Shown: positions 34,340 through 46,320 of the stretch, piece after piece
Position numbering within the stretch: position 1 is the first letter of the stretch
How the letters are laid out: each line of letters begins with the position of its first letter
Source of the DNA: Crotalaria pallida
Taxonomy: Eukaryota; Streptophyta; Magnoliopsida; Fabales; Fabaceae
Assembly (NCBI GenBank): GCA_037953625.1
Contig: CM075655.1
Location: 81,619,501 to 81,683,500 of the forward strand
Direction: 5' to 3'
DNA: 64,000 bases
Made by a program: the position numbers and the translations under genes
Notes under the pieces: generated by a model
Database searches by the model: none
What the model was told of the DNA's origin: nothing
The model's input: the letters and a program-made list of their open reading frames with translations, nothing else

Positions 34340-35462
34340 TGATGAGCATTTTATTTCCCATTATTCCTTGCATTATTTTACTCCTATTATTGATACTTGT
34401 TGCTTATTTGACATTGTTTAGCTTGATTTAGTGATTTAGAGTTTATTGGACTAATATTCTGAATATTGTTTAATTTGGGATTATTTAGCCTAATTAATTC
34501 TATTTCTATTTTCAGGTCAAATTTGGCACAAGGGCTTTTTGGACATTTTGGGAATGAAGATTTAATTTTGGAAGAGAAGATATATGATGAAGTGAAGATT
34601 GTAATCTATCTTTAGGATTAGTTGAGATTTAGTTATATCTTTTAAGATTTAGATTTTATCTATAAGATATTTTTAGATTTAATTTAGAGATAAGCTTTCC
34701 TTAGGATTTGGGCCCATGATTTAGGCCCGTTTTGTGATTTAAAAAGCCAAATTCGTGTAAACCCTAGGAGGGACCTTCCATTCACGTTTTTTACATTCTG
34801 TCTCATAGAGAAGGCTTAGTTTTGCTCTCCAAGCTTGTGGAGGCTGCTAGGGTTTCTCTCTCTTCTCTTTTCTACACGTTTTTGGTATTTTTCTTCATGG
34901 AAGGCTAAACTCTTAGGTTAAATCCCTTTGGTAATGTATCACATACTCTTGAGGTTTTGTTCTTAATGCTATTTCGTTTTTATTCACTGTTTTCATGCTT
35001 ATTGATATGTTATGGTTCGCTTAGTTCCATTATATAGAGATAATCCATGTGTATGAATGCTTAATTTATGCAAACTCGTAAAAACTCCATGCTTTGGCTT
35101 TTAATGCTTAATTAGAGGTTTGGGTTTTGGGGTGAGAATTGAATTTTCGCTTAGTATTTAGTTCTCACGAGTTGGACAGTGAAGAGGAAAGAAATTGATC
35201 TTTTGTGACCGATGATAGAGTTGTGAACGCGAGCCAAAGGGGTTTATCCACTTTTCCTTATCTGTTTCTTCGTTTTGATTTAATTCTGTTTTGATTTCAA
35301 TTATTCAATATTCAATACAAAAAAAAAACCCCCCCTGTTTTCTATGCATACTATGTGTTCGACCTTTTGCTTGATAAGATATTCCTTGGGAGACGACCTA
35401 GGAGTCACTTCCTAGTACTATACTTAAACTGTTTTTATTTGTATCGGGTACGGCACCGATCA
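34340..35462 (+). repeat. 3' LTR of element B (1123 bp)
   Basis: Almost identical to the 5' copy (one substitution seen). An ORF that begins inside it and runs into A is a chance fusion. Confidence 0.96.
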
Positions 35463-35467
35463 AGACT

Positions 35468-38400
35468 AAAACTATCCGCAGTAGAAATGCCTTACAAACT
35501 ATCCATTTCTACCCCAACCAGTTCTTCTGTAATCACTTCTAAAATGTGTCTAGAGTGTCCTATCCAAGTATTAGGCAGAGAATTTAAAGTCAATCTGATT
35601 TGTCTACCCTTAACCAAGCTAGATATTATCCTTGGCATGGACTGGATGTCTCAACACCGTGTCTTACTCGAGTGCCGAGAAAAGACCGTAATCTTTAGTG
35701 GCCCGTCTGTTGCGAAGTTAGAGACAACAGAGGAACCGACCTTAGACCAAATTCCTGTGGTCGGAGAATTCCCTGAGGTTTTCTCGGACGAAATGCCTGA
35801 CTTACCGCCGAATAGAGAAGTAGAGTTCAGTATAGACCTCCTTCCGGGAACTGGCCCGATCTCAATTGCTCCGTACAGAATGGCGCCTCCCGAGCTAGAA
35901 GAGCTTAAGAAACAGCTAGAAGAACTTTTGGCCAAAAAGCTAATCCGACCAAGCGTATCGCCGTGGGGAGCCCCAATCCTGTTTGTGAAAAAGAAAGATG
36001 GTAGTCTCAGGATGTGCACTGACTATAGAAAGCTCAACGCGGTAACGGTGAAGAATAAATATCCCCTCCCTCGGATTGATGACTTATTGGACCAACTCAA
36101 GGGAGCGTCGGTGTTTTCAAAGATAGATCTCCGATCGGGATATCACCAAATCCGAGTCCGAGAAGAAGACATTCCGAAGACAGCCTTCCGATCAAGGTAT
36201 GGACATTTTGAGTACGTGGTTATGCCCTTCGGACTTACCAACGCCCCTGCCATCTTCATGGATTACATGAATAGGATCTTCTGACCTTACTTGGACTCGT
36301 TCGTGATAGTCTTCATTGACGATATCCTCATCTACTCTCGGAATCCGAGCGAACATGAACAGCATTTGAGAACGGTACTACAGGTTCTGAAAAATAAGAA
36401 TCTCTACGCTAAGCTCTCTAAGTGCAGTTTTTGGCTCAACGAGGTCCATTTCCTCGGGCATGTGATATCCGAGCAAGGTGTAGCAGTTGACCCTTCCAAG
36501 GTGGAAGTGGTACTTAAGTGGGAGAGACCGAACTCGGTGACCGAGATCAGGAGTTTCCTCGGTCTTGCAGGGTATTACAGAAGATTCATTGAAGGATTCT
36601 CTAAACTGGCGCTACCATTGACCTCGTTAACCAGAAAGGATACCCCATACCAATGGTCCGAGGTGTGTGAACAGAGCTTTCAAGAGCTAAAGAAAAGGTT
36701 GACGAGCTCGCCCGTGTTGATTTTACCCGATCCGACCAAAACCTTTGACGTATTTTGTGACGCCTCAAAGCAGGGCCTTGGCTGTATGCTGATGCAACAA
36801 GGAAAAGTGGTGGCGTATGCCTCTCGGCAACTTCGGCAACACGAGCAGAACTATCCGACGCATGATCTCGAATTGGCAGCCGTGGTGTTTGCCCTTAAGA
36901 TTTGGAGACACTACCTGTATGGCACGAAATTCGAGGTGTTCAGTGACCACAAGAGTCTCGGCTATCTGTTCGACCAGAAGGAACTCAATATGAGACAGCG
37001 CAGATGGGTGGAATTTTTGAAAGATTATGATTTCAACTTGCACTATCATCCTGGAAAGCCAACGTGGTGGCCGACGCACTAAGCAGGAAGAGTCTTCACT
37101 TGAGCAACATGATGGTCCGAGAGATGCAGCTGATGCAAGAGTTCAGTGATCTTAACCTCGGCATACAGAAGAAGGAAAACAGTGTTGTCTTGGAAATGCT
37201 GCAAGTAACCAATGATTTTGTGGGTTTCATTAAAGAAAGACAGACCGCCGACCTAGAGCTTCAAAAGCTATTAGAAAGAGCCAGAGACAAGGATGAACCT
37301 GACTTCACTAAGGGACCTGATGGTCTTGTACGATTTCGAGGCAGAGTTTGCATCCCCATGGACTTTGAAGTCCGAAGAGAGTTGATGGAAGAAGCCCACA
37401 AGACAAAGATGAGTCTCCATCCGGGAGCCACCAAGATGTACCAAAATTTGAAGAGGTTATTTTGGTGGCCGAAGTTGAAGACCGACGTGGCCGATTATGT
37501 GTCTCGGTGCTTGACATGTCAGAAAGCCAAGATCCAGCATCAGAAACCAGGAGGATTACTGAAATCCTTGGAGATTCCACAATGGAAGTGGGATAGCATT
37601 TCGATGGACTTTGTATCAGGCCTAGCAAAGACGAGATTAGGGCAGGAAGCCATTTGGGTTGTGGTGGACCGACTTACAAAGTGTGCTCATTTCCTGCCGA
37701 TCAGCATGAAGTACAGCCTGGAGAAGCTGACGCAACTGTACATAAAGGACATTGTTCGACTCCATGGTGTTCCGAGCAGCATAGTGTCGGACCGTGATCC
37801 TCGTTTATTGTCTCGATTCTGGCAGAGTCTGCAAGAAGCCATGGGTACAAAGTTGAGGTTTAGCACTGCTTATCATCCCCAAACTGACGGACAATCCGAG
37901 CGCACCATTCAGACTCTTGAGGACTTACTGAGGACATGTGTGCTTGAACAGTCGGAAAACTGGGAAACACTATTGCCGTTGGTCGAATTCACCTACAACA
38001 ACAGTTTCCATTCAAGTATCGGAATGGCTCCTTTCGAAGCCTTGTATGGTCGGAAATGTCGAACGCCGCTATGCTAGTTTCAGATAGGTGAAAACTTGTT
38101 GATTGGTCCCGACATTGTTCAGGAGACAACTGAGAAGATCCGAATGATACAAGGGAAGATGAAAGCCGCTCAGGACCGACAGAAGAGCTATGCCGACAAG
38201 AGAAGGAAACCCTTGAACTTCATCGAGGGAGATCATGTATTTCTTCGGGTATCCCCTATGACGGGTATCGGCCGAGCTATCAAATCAAAGAAGTTGACCC
38301 CTAGGTTCGTCGGACCGTACCAGATATCGGAGAAGGTCGGACCAGTAGCGTACAGAATCGCTCTACCTCCGCACTTGTCTAAGCTCCACGATGTGTTCCA

Positions 38401-38650
38401 TGTCTCGCAACTTAGGAGATACATTCACGATCCCTCGCATGTGATAGCAGTGGACGAACTGCCGCTAAGAGACAATCTGACCTTCGAAGTCCTACCAGTC
38501 CGAGTTGGAGATAGACAGGTCAGACGACTCAGAGGAAAGGAAATCCCCTTGGTCAAGGTAGTATGGAATCGAAATGGTGTGGAGGAAGCTACTTGGGAAC
38601 TCGAGGAGAAGATTAAGCAGTCATATCCGCAACTGTTCAATGCTGACTAA
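35468..38650 (+). pseudogene. A protease-RT-RNase H-integrase-chromodomain, broken
   Basis: Resumes A pol after B. The end of the protease (LDIILGMDWMSQH) is followed by RT (QLEELLAKKLIRPSVSPWG, YRKLNAVTVKNKYPLP, and FIDD at about 36312-36323), RNase H (FCDASKQGLGCML; SDHKSLGYLF), the integrase zinc region (HPGATKMYQNLKRLFWW; CLTCQKAK), the DDE core (SMDFVSG, SDRDPRLLSRFW, QSERTIQ) and a C-terminal chromodomain-like segment (VKVVWNRNGVEEATWELEE). Breaks: TGA at 36282-36284 (CGA expected), a 1-base deletion near 37057 and TAG at 38075-38077 (TGG expected). The chromodomain-like tail is what places it among chromoviruses. Confidence 0.94.
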
Positions 38651-38672
38651 ATTTCGAGGACGAAATTCCTAT

Positions 38673-38686
38673 AAGTGGGAGAGGAA
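38673..38686 (+). other. Polypurine tract of element A
   Basis: AAGTGGGAGAGGAA immediately before the 3' LTR. Confidence 0.9.
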
Positions 38687-41300
38687 TGTAACATCCCAAA
38701 AATTGATATTAAATAATATAATTTTAATATATAAATATCTATTTAAGAATAGGGTTAAGCCTTAAAAGTTGTACAAGGGTAGAAGGGTAGTATGAGCATA
38801 GGCCGACCTAGGATGTGAGATTAAGGCCTCGGCCCGATCTCGGCCGAGCTAGACAAGATTGTGTGCTTCTGAACCGAGCTGAAGGGGAACCCAACGTGAA
38901 ACCCATTGTCCAGTCTGGATTAGTCGATCTCAGTGTCCTGTCCGAGAGGGAAGATCGGACTACTGCTGTTCCTACAAGCCGAGCCAACGTATCCTAGCCG
39001 ATGTACCCGAGCCAACACGTCCTAGCTCCTCCGTGCCAGCTCATGTTGAGCTATAGCCCTTTGGGATTCGTACCATCCGTACGCTGTCCTTGCCATTCAC
39101 TTTATGTCATTTTCATTGCTTTATGTCCCTCTCAAGTACTATTCATGGCTTCCTCAAGAAGCCAATGAACCCTGCCCACACATTCCAGCTTCCCCAAGAA
39201 GCCAATGAATCTTGACCACACAAATATTTTCCCTAAATGAATAAAAGAAAGCCCAAAACACCACATATCACACTTTACATTTCTCATTCTCTTCCTCCTA
39301 CGAATCTCTCTCTTTCTCCTCAAAAGCTTCAGCAAACAAAACCCCAACACTTTCTTTCTCCCTCTCTTCTCACAAAACGGAACCCTCCTCCTCTCTGTTC
39401 TCTTCTGTTCCGGCGTACCTGGACCGTGGTGGTGTGGTGGTGGCAGCAAGGAGGACACGGATTCGAGTGGTGTGAAGCTCACAAGGTCAAGGTCTAGATC
39501 AAGGACAAGCAACAAGGGACCATTCTCAAACTCTCAACTCTTATCTCACACGGTTTGAGGTAAGGAGTGAGTGTTACCTCTACTTGAGTTTGGGTTTCTA
39601 GGGTGTTCATAAAGGGTACTAAGAGTGGGTGTTAGATTAGGGAATGGATCTAGGTTAATGTAGAAAGGAAATGGTAAAAAGGGTAAAAAGGGAACTAATA
39701 AATGAATTAGAAACATGAGTTTGAAGTAGGGATGAGTATCGTTATATGCTATATGATGGTATTTACATGATGGATTGGTTAAATGTTTTATTCTTATTGT
39801 TGTTGTTGTTGTATAAGTGATTATGAACTTTGTGCATAAATGTTTATGAGCTTTGATATTTATGATCCATGTCTGTGGCCGAGCTGAGTGACTTCGGGAA
39901 TGAGTATGAGAAAATGGTAAAGATGGAAAGTAGGGGATAGAGTAATACGGTAGAGACTGAACAAGGTTAATGGAAAGAGGGACTGGTTACTAGGTTTAGC
40001 CGAGAGAAGTCGAGCTAAGTAGATAATAAGATTAATGTAAAGGGGAATAAATTCAAGTGTCGAGCCGAGAGAGGCCGAGCTAAATAATGGTTGAAAGGAC
40101 AAGAGGAATAAAAGAGAAATGGCTGTGTGATCGGGTCATAGAAGACGCGTACTGGATGCGTGCCTTGATCGCGTCAGACGCATACTGGGTATGTGCAGCT
40201 GTAAGACGGGTACTGGGTGCTCGCAGTTATGATTCGCACAGGATTCCGAGAACGGAATCGGTGAGAAGTGGTCCTGGTCATAGCAGACGCGTACTGGGTG
40301 CGTGCATTGATCGCGTAAGTCGCCGAGATGCGCCGCTGTAAGACGGGTACTGGGTGCTCGCAGTTATGGACTCTCCCTAACCCCATAGAATGATCGGCGG
40401 TAGTGCTCCTGGTCATAGAAGACGCATACTGGGTGCGTGCATTGATCACGTCAGACGCATACTGGGTATGTGCAGCTGTAAGACGGGTACTGGGTACTCG
40501 CAGTTATGGACACTCCAATATCCAACTGTAACTGGTGTAAGACATGCACTGGGTGTATGCATCCGAGAAGAGTAAAAGATTGTAAACTATGTGAAAATGG
40601 AATAATGAGTAATGTCCGAGATAGATATGGTAATCCGAGGTAAGAGAATGTGAACCAAGGTATAACTAGTAGGTAATGGAGTGATTGGATAGTGTGATGT
40701 GAGCCGAGCCGGATGAGATTGTGTGTATGTAAACCGAGCTAAATGAGATAGTATGCATGTGATATAGGGTTTGATTACTTGCTATTTATATGCTATTTGA
40801 CTACTTGTGTTTGGCTTGGTAGTTCGGTATGTCATTTTAGAAACTGCTTATTTAAGTTCTGTGTAATGCTCACCTCCTTACCATTTTCAGGTGCTGAGCC
40901 CGAGCAAACGCAGTCCCCGGCCGAGCAGGATCACTCTCCCTCACAGGGAGAGTAAGTTATTTAGAGTCATAGATGTGGATAGGTCCGAGCTAAAATATTT
41001 GTTTTGCATTGGGTCTCGGCTATTCGGTCCGAGCTAAAACACGCTTTTGTATATTTTGATCTCGGCTCGATGGTCGAGCTAAACATCATTTTTGTAATTC
41101 GAACTAATGAGCTCGGTGTAGCTATGTTTCTCAACTCTTGTTTAATGATTAATGAAGTCTTCCGTTTTATTAACTCTGATGTTTTTGTTATTAATGAAAG
41201 GAAATATTATTTTGGCAAATATCATATTCATCTTTAAAAAAAAAAATTTAAAATCCAAATTTTGGGGTAATTAAGGGTAATTATTATATAGGGTGTTACA
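38687..41300 (+). repeat. 3' LTR of element A (2614 bp)
   Basis: Same organisation as the 5' copy, about 1.2% different. Many of the differences are C/T or G/A at CG sites (for example CTCGGTCGAG and CTCGGCCGAG). Confidence 0.95.
40147..40560 (+). repeat. Hairpin array in the 3' LTR of A
   Basis: The same nine TGG-loop units as 22797-23207. Substitutions between the copies fall in the arms in several units (GTGCGT/GTGCCT, GAGTAC/GGGTAC, GCGTAC/GCATAC), so the units are still moving apart. Confidence 0.85.
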
Positions 41301-41305
41301 TGTAG

Positions 41306-43661
41306 CAGAGCCGGGCTCGCACTTGGTCGGCTTTGACTGTGACGACCTTGTCGTCAGAACCAACGAATTTCATCGCTAAGTGAACCGTTGAAACCACTTC
41401 CCCAAAAGCTTGCAGGCAGGTTCGCCCTAGTATCACATTGTACGGGGATTCAGAATCAACAACTAAAAATTTGATGATCTCCGTTCGGGCCGAAGGCTGC
41501 TTGCCTAAGGTCACCGGGAGGTGGATGGCTTCAAGGGGGCGAATTGCCTCACCTGTGAAGCTGATGAGATTGCCTTCAAATTGCACGAGGTCGGCTGACC
41601 TCAGCTTCAGTGCCTAAAATGTATGAAGAAAGAGAATGTCGGCCGAGCTTCCTTGATCAATGAAAACTCGGGCGACTTCAAAATTGCCGATCAACGCCGT
41701 GATCACCATAGGGTCATTGTGATTCGGGATGACGTCTTCCATGTCCTGGTCAGAAAAAATGATGGGGATGTTCCGAGATGGTTTTTTATAGACGGGTTTG
41801 TGGTGAACAGCCAAGACCTGGTTGACGTATCTCTTCCTTTCTGCCTTCTTCTCTCCGCCACTGGCAAAACCTCCCGAGATAGTTTCAACTCGGAAATTTT
41901 CCGGCGACTTATCCAGATCTTGTACCACGACCATGTTTACCCGTTGTGGCTCTTCTTCCTTCTTTTCTGGAGACGGGTCAGCTTTGGCTTTCCCTTTGTC
42001 GTTGTCTGGGCTGCGAGACCTTCTTCGGCCTCTTCTTTCCACCGCTTCTCTCACATACTGTTGCAACTTGCCCCTTCTCACCATATCTTCGATAACGTCT
42101 CGAAGCCAGGTGCACTGATCGGTATGGTGACCATACCCGTCGTGGAAGTTGCAGTATTTAGACCTGTCCCTGATATTACTTTGGTTTCTGAGGAAAGGTG
42201 GCCGAGGTACGCTCCTGAGTTCGGTTTGCATGGTCTCTCTCCAGACTTGTGACCTCGGGACCGTCAGGGGGGTGTACGAATCATACTTAGTGATGTAAGG
42301 ACGTCGACGGTCATCTTGCTGGCCGACGTGAAGGCGACCTCGGTCTCCTTGGTCCCCTCTTCCTCCTCTATCATCCCTGTTTCCGCGAGGACGACCTCAC
42401 GGAAGGGTATTCTGCGACGCAGCTTGAGCGTTTTCCATCCTACTTGACTGACCTTTGTTGAATTCCTCAATGTTGATGTATTTGTTGGATCTCTGCCTGA
42501 GCTCGGCCATATCGCGTGGTGGCTTCTCTATCAATGAGTCTTTAAATCCTCCTTCAGCCAAACCCTGGGTCAAAAGGAGGACGACCACCTCGAGAGATAG
42601 GTTGGGGACCGAGCTGGATTCATTGTGAAACCTGTGAAGATAAGCGCGTAGTGACTCGTTTGACTTTTGTGTCACCGTTGCTAGCATGTGGTCGGACCTC
42701 GATTGCACACAGATAGCGGTGTATCTGTTGAGAAATGCTCGCTTCATTTCTGTCCAATTGTTGATAGAATTCTTGGGTAACGTTGAATACCATCAGAGAA
42801 CTGAGGCTTGAAGGGTCATGGAGAAGGCTCGGCACTTGAGCCGATCTCCTCCACCATGGAAGTTGACAGCTCCCTCGTAAGAGAGAACATTCTCTTGAGG
42901 GTCTGTGAGGCCATTATATCTGGGAATGTTGTTGGGTCCAAGGTACCCAGGTGGTGGTTCATAAGCCATGACGGCTGGTGTAAAAGGGTGTCCAGGATGG
43001 GAATCATCCGAATCAGGTTGTTGCTGGTCAGGGGGTGGTGTTTGTGTAAGTTGTGTGACGACAGTATGCGGTGTTGCAAAGGTTTGCGGTGTCAATGGGG
43101 GTAGTGTTGGTGGAGGAGGTGGGGGAGGGGGAAGTTCGTCTTGGGCTGGAGCTTGAGCAACGGCTCGTTTAGCCAAACGTTGCATAGTAACTTGTTAAGA
43201 TCTGCGATAGCTTTACCTTGCTGTTCTACAATCCTCATCTGTTGTCTCATCAAGGACAAGAGCTCTTCATCTCGAGAGAGTGAAGATTGACGTGAGTGAT
43301 AGCGATGTGTAGTGCTGACAGAGTGGGCACGTTCGCCACGGTGGCGGTGCTGTTTTGTGTTGGTTTCTTCGAGCTCGGAGCGTAGCTGCACGCGCCGACC
43401 TCCTCCCTGGTGCTGAGTTGGATTTGTAGTGTCTCCGGTGTGGATGGTGTAAGGTCCACTGTGAGTGTGCGTGAACTCTGGCGATGGAGGTGGCGGTGGA
43501 GGCGGGGGTGGTGGCGGGGCAGGAGGTGGAGGTGGTGGAGGGGGTGGTGGTGAGGACCTTGCTGCCCTATTGGCTTCAAGGTGCTGGCGCAGATCCTCAG
43601 TTGATGGCACCCTTCTTGGACGCCCCCTCCTCCTCCTCTGAACTGGTTGTAACTCAGACAT
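41306..43661 (-). pseudogene. C gag-protease, broken
   Basis: Minus-strand gag starting at 43661 (MSELQPVQRRRRGRPRR). A Pro-rich stretch is followed by the gag core (IPRYNGLTDPQENVLSYEGAV, then AFLNRYTAI), an arginine/lysine-rich linker and a zinc motif (CNFHDGYGHHTDQC, about 42105-42150). The protease follows (FIDQGSSADILF; VILGRTCLQAFG at about 41410-41450). The first part is in a different frame, with a shift somewhere between about 43185 and 43092. In-frame stops lie at 42793-42795 and 42397-42399 (TGA, CGA expected) and 41614-41616 (TAG). The Gag-Pro type matches Tat/Ogre elements. It is cut by A at 41305. Confidence 0.88.
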
Positions 43662-43694
43662 GGTAGAATTTCTGGGTGGGAATGAAGTTTCTCT

Positions 43695-43712
43695 TTCCCA
43701 CAGACGGCGCCA
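43695..43712 (-). other. Primer binding site of element C
   Basis: The minus strand, directly after the LTR end, reads TTGGCGCCGTCTGTGGGAA. TGGCGCC..TGTGGG is a common PBS in Tat-type elements. I am not certain which tRNA it matches. Confidence 0.75.
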
Positions 43713-43713
43713 A

Positions 43714-44244
43714 TGTGATGTCCTAGACGGTGAGGTCCTCCAAGGGTTAGGGAAGAAGACCTTCAAAGGAGCCTCTGTCTAGGGTTTCTGTGTGATGTTT
43801 GGTGGGAGTCCTCAAGTGGCTAAGGAGAGAGCCAAGAAGTAACCCTAATCACTGGTGTGTGAGGGTGATAATTAGGGTTAGAGGATGTACCTGAGCCCCA
43901 TGTAGTACGGAGCTACTTATAGGGGGGAGCTGGTTGCCCTAATGGGCTTGCTTTAGGCCCAAATAGGGCCAGCCTGTACTGAGCTATGAGTGGATGAGCT
44001 GTCCTTGTGGATAAGGTGAGACACGTCATCCTGTCCTTGGTGTCGGACTCTGAGGGAGGTGTCAGACTTGGGGAGGTGTCGGACAGGGAAGTTGGACCTG
44101 GGTAGAAGTATGAGGTCGGCCCGTATCTGGTATCTGTTCGTCCGTTGAGCCTTGAGCTCGGCCCAGCACACAGAGGGCTTCTTATAGGGCCGTGAGGCCT
44201 TAAGCGAGGGTTCTGAGGATCTCGGCTAGGCCGAGTCCACCACA
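43714..44244 (-). repeat. 5' LTR of element C (531 bp)
   Basis: Same length as 15467-15997, with 14 differences. Its right end GTCCACCACA abuts the TSD copy AATCG at 44245. Confidence 0.93.
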
Positions 44245-44826
44245 AATCGCATACTTATCCGTCCGTGTTTAAACAAAACTCCTTACAAACTTCTTAAAGG
44301 GCGAAAACCTAATATTCCATATTTTCACGCCTTTGGTTGTAAGGTGTTTATTTTAATCAATGGTAAGAGCCATCTCGGCAAGTTTGACTCTAATTCCGAT
44401 GAAGGCATCTTTCTCGGATATTCTATGCAAAGCAAAGCTTTTTGAGTTTTTAATAAGAGAACTTTAACTATGGAGGAATCCGTCCATGTGGTATTTGATA
44501 AATCTCCAAAAGGAGAGAAAAGTGTTCTTTGTGATGATGATGTATGTGTCATCAATGGAGTTGAAGAGCCAAAGGAAAAGGAAGTAGAGATGCAACATGG
44601 TGAAGGACAAATACAATTACAAGGAAATGTGCTAGTACAACCTCAAAACAATGAACTACCTACCGCTTGGAAGACAAATAAGAATCACCCAATTTCTAAC
44701 ATATTAGGTTATATAGTTAAGGGAGTGGTAACCCGAAGCTCTCTTAATAATTTTTGTCATTTTGTTGCTTTTTTTTCTCAATTAGAACCTAAGAATATTC
44801 ATGAAGCAATCGAAGACGAACATTGA
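44245..44826 (+). pseudogene. D integrase C-terminal part and linker to RT
   Basis: In-frame continuation of the D integrase after C (NKTPYKLLKGRKPN; FHAFGCKVFIL), typical of the copia integrase tail. TGA at 44443-44445 (CGA expected) and at 44824-44826 (TGG expected) interrupt it. The acidic linker between them (about 44470-44700) is poorly conserved, as usual. Confidence 0.87.
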
Positions 44827-44835
44827 ATTTTAGCC

Positions 44836-46320
44836 ATGCAAGAAGAATTGAATCAATTTAAAAGCAACAAAGTTTGGGATTTAGTGCCAAAACCCGATGA
44901 TCGTCCAGTGAGTGGAACTAGATGGGTTTATAGAAACAAGCTTGATGAATCGGGTCTAATTGTTAGAAATAAAGCTAGACTAGTTGCTAAGGGGTATAGT
45001 CAAGAAAAAGGAATTGATTATGATGAAACTTATGCCCCCGTAGCTAGATTAGAAGTCATTAGGATGCTTTTAGCCTTTGCTTCTATGATGAATATCACAC
45101 TTTACCAAATGGACATGAAAAGTGCATTCTTGAATGGATACATTCAAGAAGAAGTTTATGTGTCACAACCACCCGGTTTTGAAAATTTTGAATTTCCAAA
45201 TTATGTTTTTAAACTCAAAAAGGCACTTTGTGGATTGAAACAAACTCCTAGAGCTTGGTATGATCGGTTAAATTCTTTTTTGCTAGAAAAAGGATTCAAA
45301 AGAGGGTTGGTTGATACAACACTTTTCATTGACCAAGTTGGTAACGATATTTTGTTAGTCCAAATTTATGTTGATGATATTATTTTCGGTGCGACTAACA
45401 ATTCTCTATGCAAGAAATTTTCAGATTTAATGATGAGTGAGTTTGAAATATCCATGATGGGAGAGTTGATGTTCTTCCTAGGATTGCAAGTGAGGCAAAT
45501 GGACAATGGAATATTTGTTCATCAATCAAAGTATTGCATGGAGCTATTAAAAAGATTTGGGATGGACAAGGCTAAACATGCATCAACACCTATGGCTACA
45601 AATTGCTACTTGGATAAGGATGAAAGCGGCAAATTGGTAGAGGTAACAAAGTATAAGGGTATGATAGGTAGCTTGTTGTATCTAACCGCTAGTAGACCGG
45701 ACATTATGTTTAGTGTTTGCATGTGCGCTAGGTATCAAGCTAACCCTAAGGAATCTCACTTATCTTCTGTTAAGCGTATAATGAAATATTTAAAAGGTTC
45801 AATACATACCGGTTTATGGTATCCTTGAGATGCCTCATTGCATTTGGTTGGTTATAGTGACGCGGACTTTGCCGGTTGTAAATTAGATAGAAAAAGTACA
45901 AGCGGCACATGTCACCTTATTGGAAATTCAATTATGGCGTGAAATTCCAAAAAGCAAGCATGTGTTGCACTTTCAACCACCGAAGTCGAATATATTACGG
46001 CTGGAAGTTGTTGTGCTCAATTATTGTGGATGAAACAACAACTTTCAGATTTTGGACTTAAACTTGAGAAAATTCCCATTAAATGTGACAATACCTCCGC
46101 AATTAACCTAACCAAAAACCCGGTATTACACTCTCGAACAAATCATATTGAAATAAGACATCATTTCCTAAGAGATCATGTTCAAAAGGGTGATTGTGGG
46201 ATTGAATTTGTGAACACTTCAAACCAATTAGCGGACATATTCACCGAGCCATTGCCTAGGGATACTTTTTATTTTATAAGAAGAGAACTTGGCATACTTG
46301 ATGAATCTAGTCTTAGCTAA
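44836..46320 (+). pseudogene. D reverse transcriptase and RNase H
   Basis: Copia RT (VWDLVPKPDDRPVSGTRWVY; QMDMKSAFLNGYIQEEVYV; active site YVDD at about 45367-45378; GLQVRQMDNGIFVHQSKY) followed by RNase H (SDADFAGCKLDRKSTSG; STTEVEY; ADIFTEPLPRD). Two stops occur: 45826-45828 (TGA, CGA expected) and 45940-45942 (TGA, TGG expected). The frame is otherwise intact to the TAA at 46318-46320. Confidence 0.93.

Larger units (their letters stand above)
25350..35462 (+). mobile_element. Element B: Athila-type gypsy retrotransposon inserted in A
   Basis: LTRs at 25350-26472 and 34340-35462 are both 1123 bp and differ at one position that I can find (T at about 25530, A at the equivalent 34520). The TSD AGACT is perfect (25345-25349 and 35463-35467). 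It has a tRNA-Asp PBS and a single-frame gag-pol of Athila type. The env-like region that some Athila elements carry is absent; instead about 1.5 kb of noncoding DNA lies before the 3' LTR. It is the youngest insertion in the window. Confidence 0.96.
21337..41300 (+). mobile_element. Element A: Tekay-type chromovirus inserted in C
   Basis: LTRs at 21337-23947 and 38687-41300 (about 30 differences in 2.6 kb, 1.2%) with TGTAACATCCC and GGGTGTTACA ends. The TSD TGTAG (21332-21336 and 41301-41305) is perfect. It has an iMet PBS, gag with a CCHC knuckle, protease, RT, RNase H, integrase and a chromodomain-like C-terminus. That layout and the long LTRs fit Tekay (Del) chromoviruses. Its protease is split by B. 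Without B it is 9.8 kb. Frameshifts and stops make it defective. Confidence 0.95.
15467..44244 (-). mobile_element. Element C: Tat/Ogre-type gypsy element, deletion derivative
   Basis: Minus-strand element with 531-bp LTRs at both ends (43714-44244 is the 5' copy, 15467-15997 the 3' copy; 14 differences, 2.6%). The flanks are AATCA (15462-15466) and AATCG (44245-44249), a TSD with one transition. After removing A it is 8.8 kb. It has a PBS, gag-protease (43661-41306), a pol reduced to about 850 bp (21336-20488) and, on the opposite strand near its 3' end, the antisense ORF typical of Tat elements (17004-19352). Most of RT and integrase are missing, so it is non-autonomous. Confidence 0.9.

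Noticed and set aside
35355..36284. A 309-codon ORF beginning inside the 3' LTR of B
   Set aside because: Its first part is LTR sequence read by chance; only the part from 35468 is A protease and RT.
41614..43666. Plus-strand ORFs opposite the gag-protease of C
   Set aside because: Shadows of the GC-rich minus-strand gag; no plus-strand family features.
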